Source: RGIG8700 sp964568815 | Lineage (GTDB): Bacteria; Bacillota; Clostridia; RGIG6154 | Reading direction: 5' to 3' | Assembly: GCA_964568815.1 (NCBI GenBank) | Contig: CAZMRY010000079.1 | Coordinates: 1 to 6,372 of the forward strand | Length of the DNA stretch: 6,372 nucleotides | Shown here: in pieces, positions 6,253-6,372 of the stretch | Position numbering within the stretch: the stretch's first letter is position 1 | Layout of the letters: each line of letters starts with the position of its first letter | Position numbers and translations under genes: made by a program | Notes under the pieces: generated by a model | Database searches by the model: none | Told to the model about the DNA's origin: nothing | The model's input: only the letters and a program-made list of their open reading frames with translations

Positions 6253-6348
6253 AATACGCTGAGCGTTTGCCGAATGTCCTTAGAGACATTCGGCAACAAT
6301 ATTGATTTCTGACGAAATCAGCGATATTGTGCTTTGCACAGCGTTATT
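6253..6348. repeat. Multi-branched inverted-repeat element, unknown function
   Basis: Non-coding stretch starting 4 nt after the GH28-type stop codon. An outer stem pairs AATA-CGCTG (6253-6261) with CAGCGTTATT (6339-6348, one bulged base). Inside are three adjacent hairpins: a perfect 12-bp stem TTGCCGAATGTC/GACATTCGGCAA (6267-6278/6285-6296, 6-nt loop); CAATAT+TGATTTC paired with GAAATCA+ATATTG (6297-6309/6314-6329, with a small bulge); and TGC/GCA (6330-6332/6336-6338). The three hairpins abut without spare bases. No T-run follows any stem, so it is not a standard intrinsic terminator. It could be a dispersed intergenic repeat (REP- or MITE-like), a structured RNA or an mRNA 3'-end stabiliser. 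Only one copy is visible, so calling it a repeat family is inference; the inverted repeats themselves are directly seen. The remaining 6349-6372 holds no gene. Confidence 0.6.
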
Positions 6349-6372
6349 CCCTTCGGAAGTTAATCAATATCA

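Noticed and set aside
6267..6296. 12-bp perfect hairpin as intrinsic terminator of the GH28-type gene
   Set aside because: The stem is strong but is followed by CAATATTG rather than a T-run on either strand, so it does not meet the intrinsic terminator pattern; kept as part of the structured element instead.
6253..6348. tRNA-like cloverleaf
   Set aside because: The arm lengths and loops do not match a tRNA: no TTC-containing T-loop, no anticodon arm of 5 bp with a 7-nt loop, and no CCA-type acceptor end.

Overview
The window looks like chromosomal DNA from a low-GC Gram-positive bacterium, most likely a Clostridia-type Firmicute and possibly a gut commensal. The evidence is the AT-rich base composition, strong AGGAGG-type ribosome binding sites, the hprK/fakA gene content, and a four-cysteine L28 protein. 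Species cannot be named from the sequence alone.

Layout: from 19 to 4473 four genes run leftward (minus strand) as one compact cluster. In transcription order they are hprK (HPr kinase/phosphorylase), a ROK-family glucokinase, murB (UDP-N-acetylenolpyruvoylglucosamine reductase) and fakA/yloV (DAK2-type fatty acid kinase subunit). hprK and the glucokinase gene are 1 nt apart, the glucokinase gene and murB 11 nt apart, and murB and fakA 54 nt apart. A 193-bp divergent intergenic region (4474-4666) holds a good sigma-A-type promoter for the leftward cluster and one or two overlapping promoters for rightward rpmB (ribosomal protein L28). rpmB is followed by a modest intrinsic terminator, then a gene for a cytosolic GH28-type right-handed beta-helix protein. 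The last ~120 bases are non-coding and dominated by nested inverted repeats that can fold into a multi-branched structure.

How the genes fit together: the leftward cluster joins sugar sensing (HPr kinase), sugar phosphorylation (glucokinase), peptidoglycan precursor synthesis (MurB) and fatty acid phosphorylation for phospholipid synthesis (FakA), so carbon status and envelope building share a transcript. The GH28 protein, with no signal peptide, would act on imported pectin-derived oligosaccharides if it is an active hydrolase. It keeps the three catalytic aspartates but lacks the usual His and Arg/Lys subsite residues.

Most of the window is housekeeping. I see no mobile-element gene, CRISPR array, tRNA or rRNA, and no clearly new defence or biosynthetic system. 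The points most worth a second look are the structured element at the right end, the variant active site and possible shortened C-terminus of the GH28 protein, and the joining of the hprK/murB and rpmB/fakA neighbourhoods without an evident yloU/asp23 gene. Three of the minus-strand genes have in-frame ATGs upstream of their real starts; I placed the starts by ribosome binding sites.
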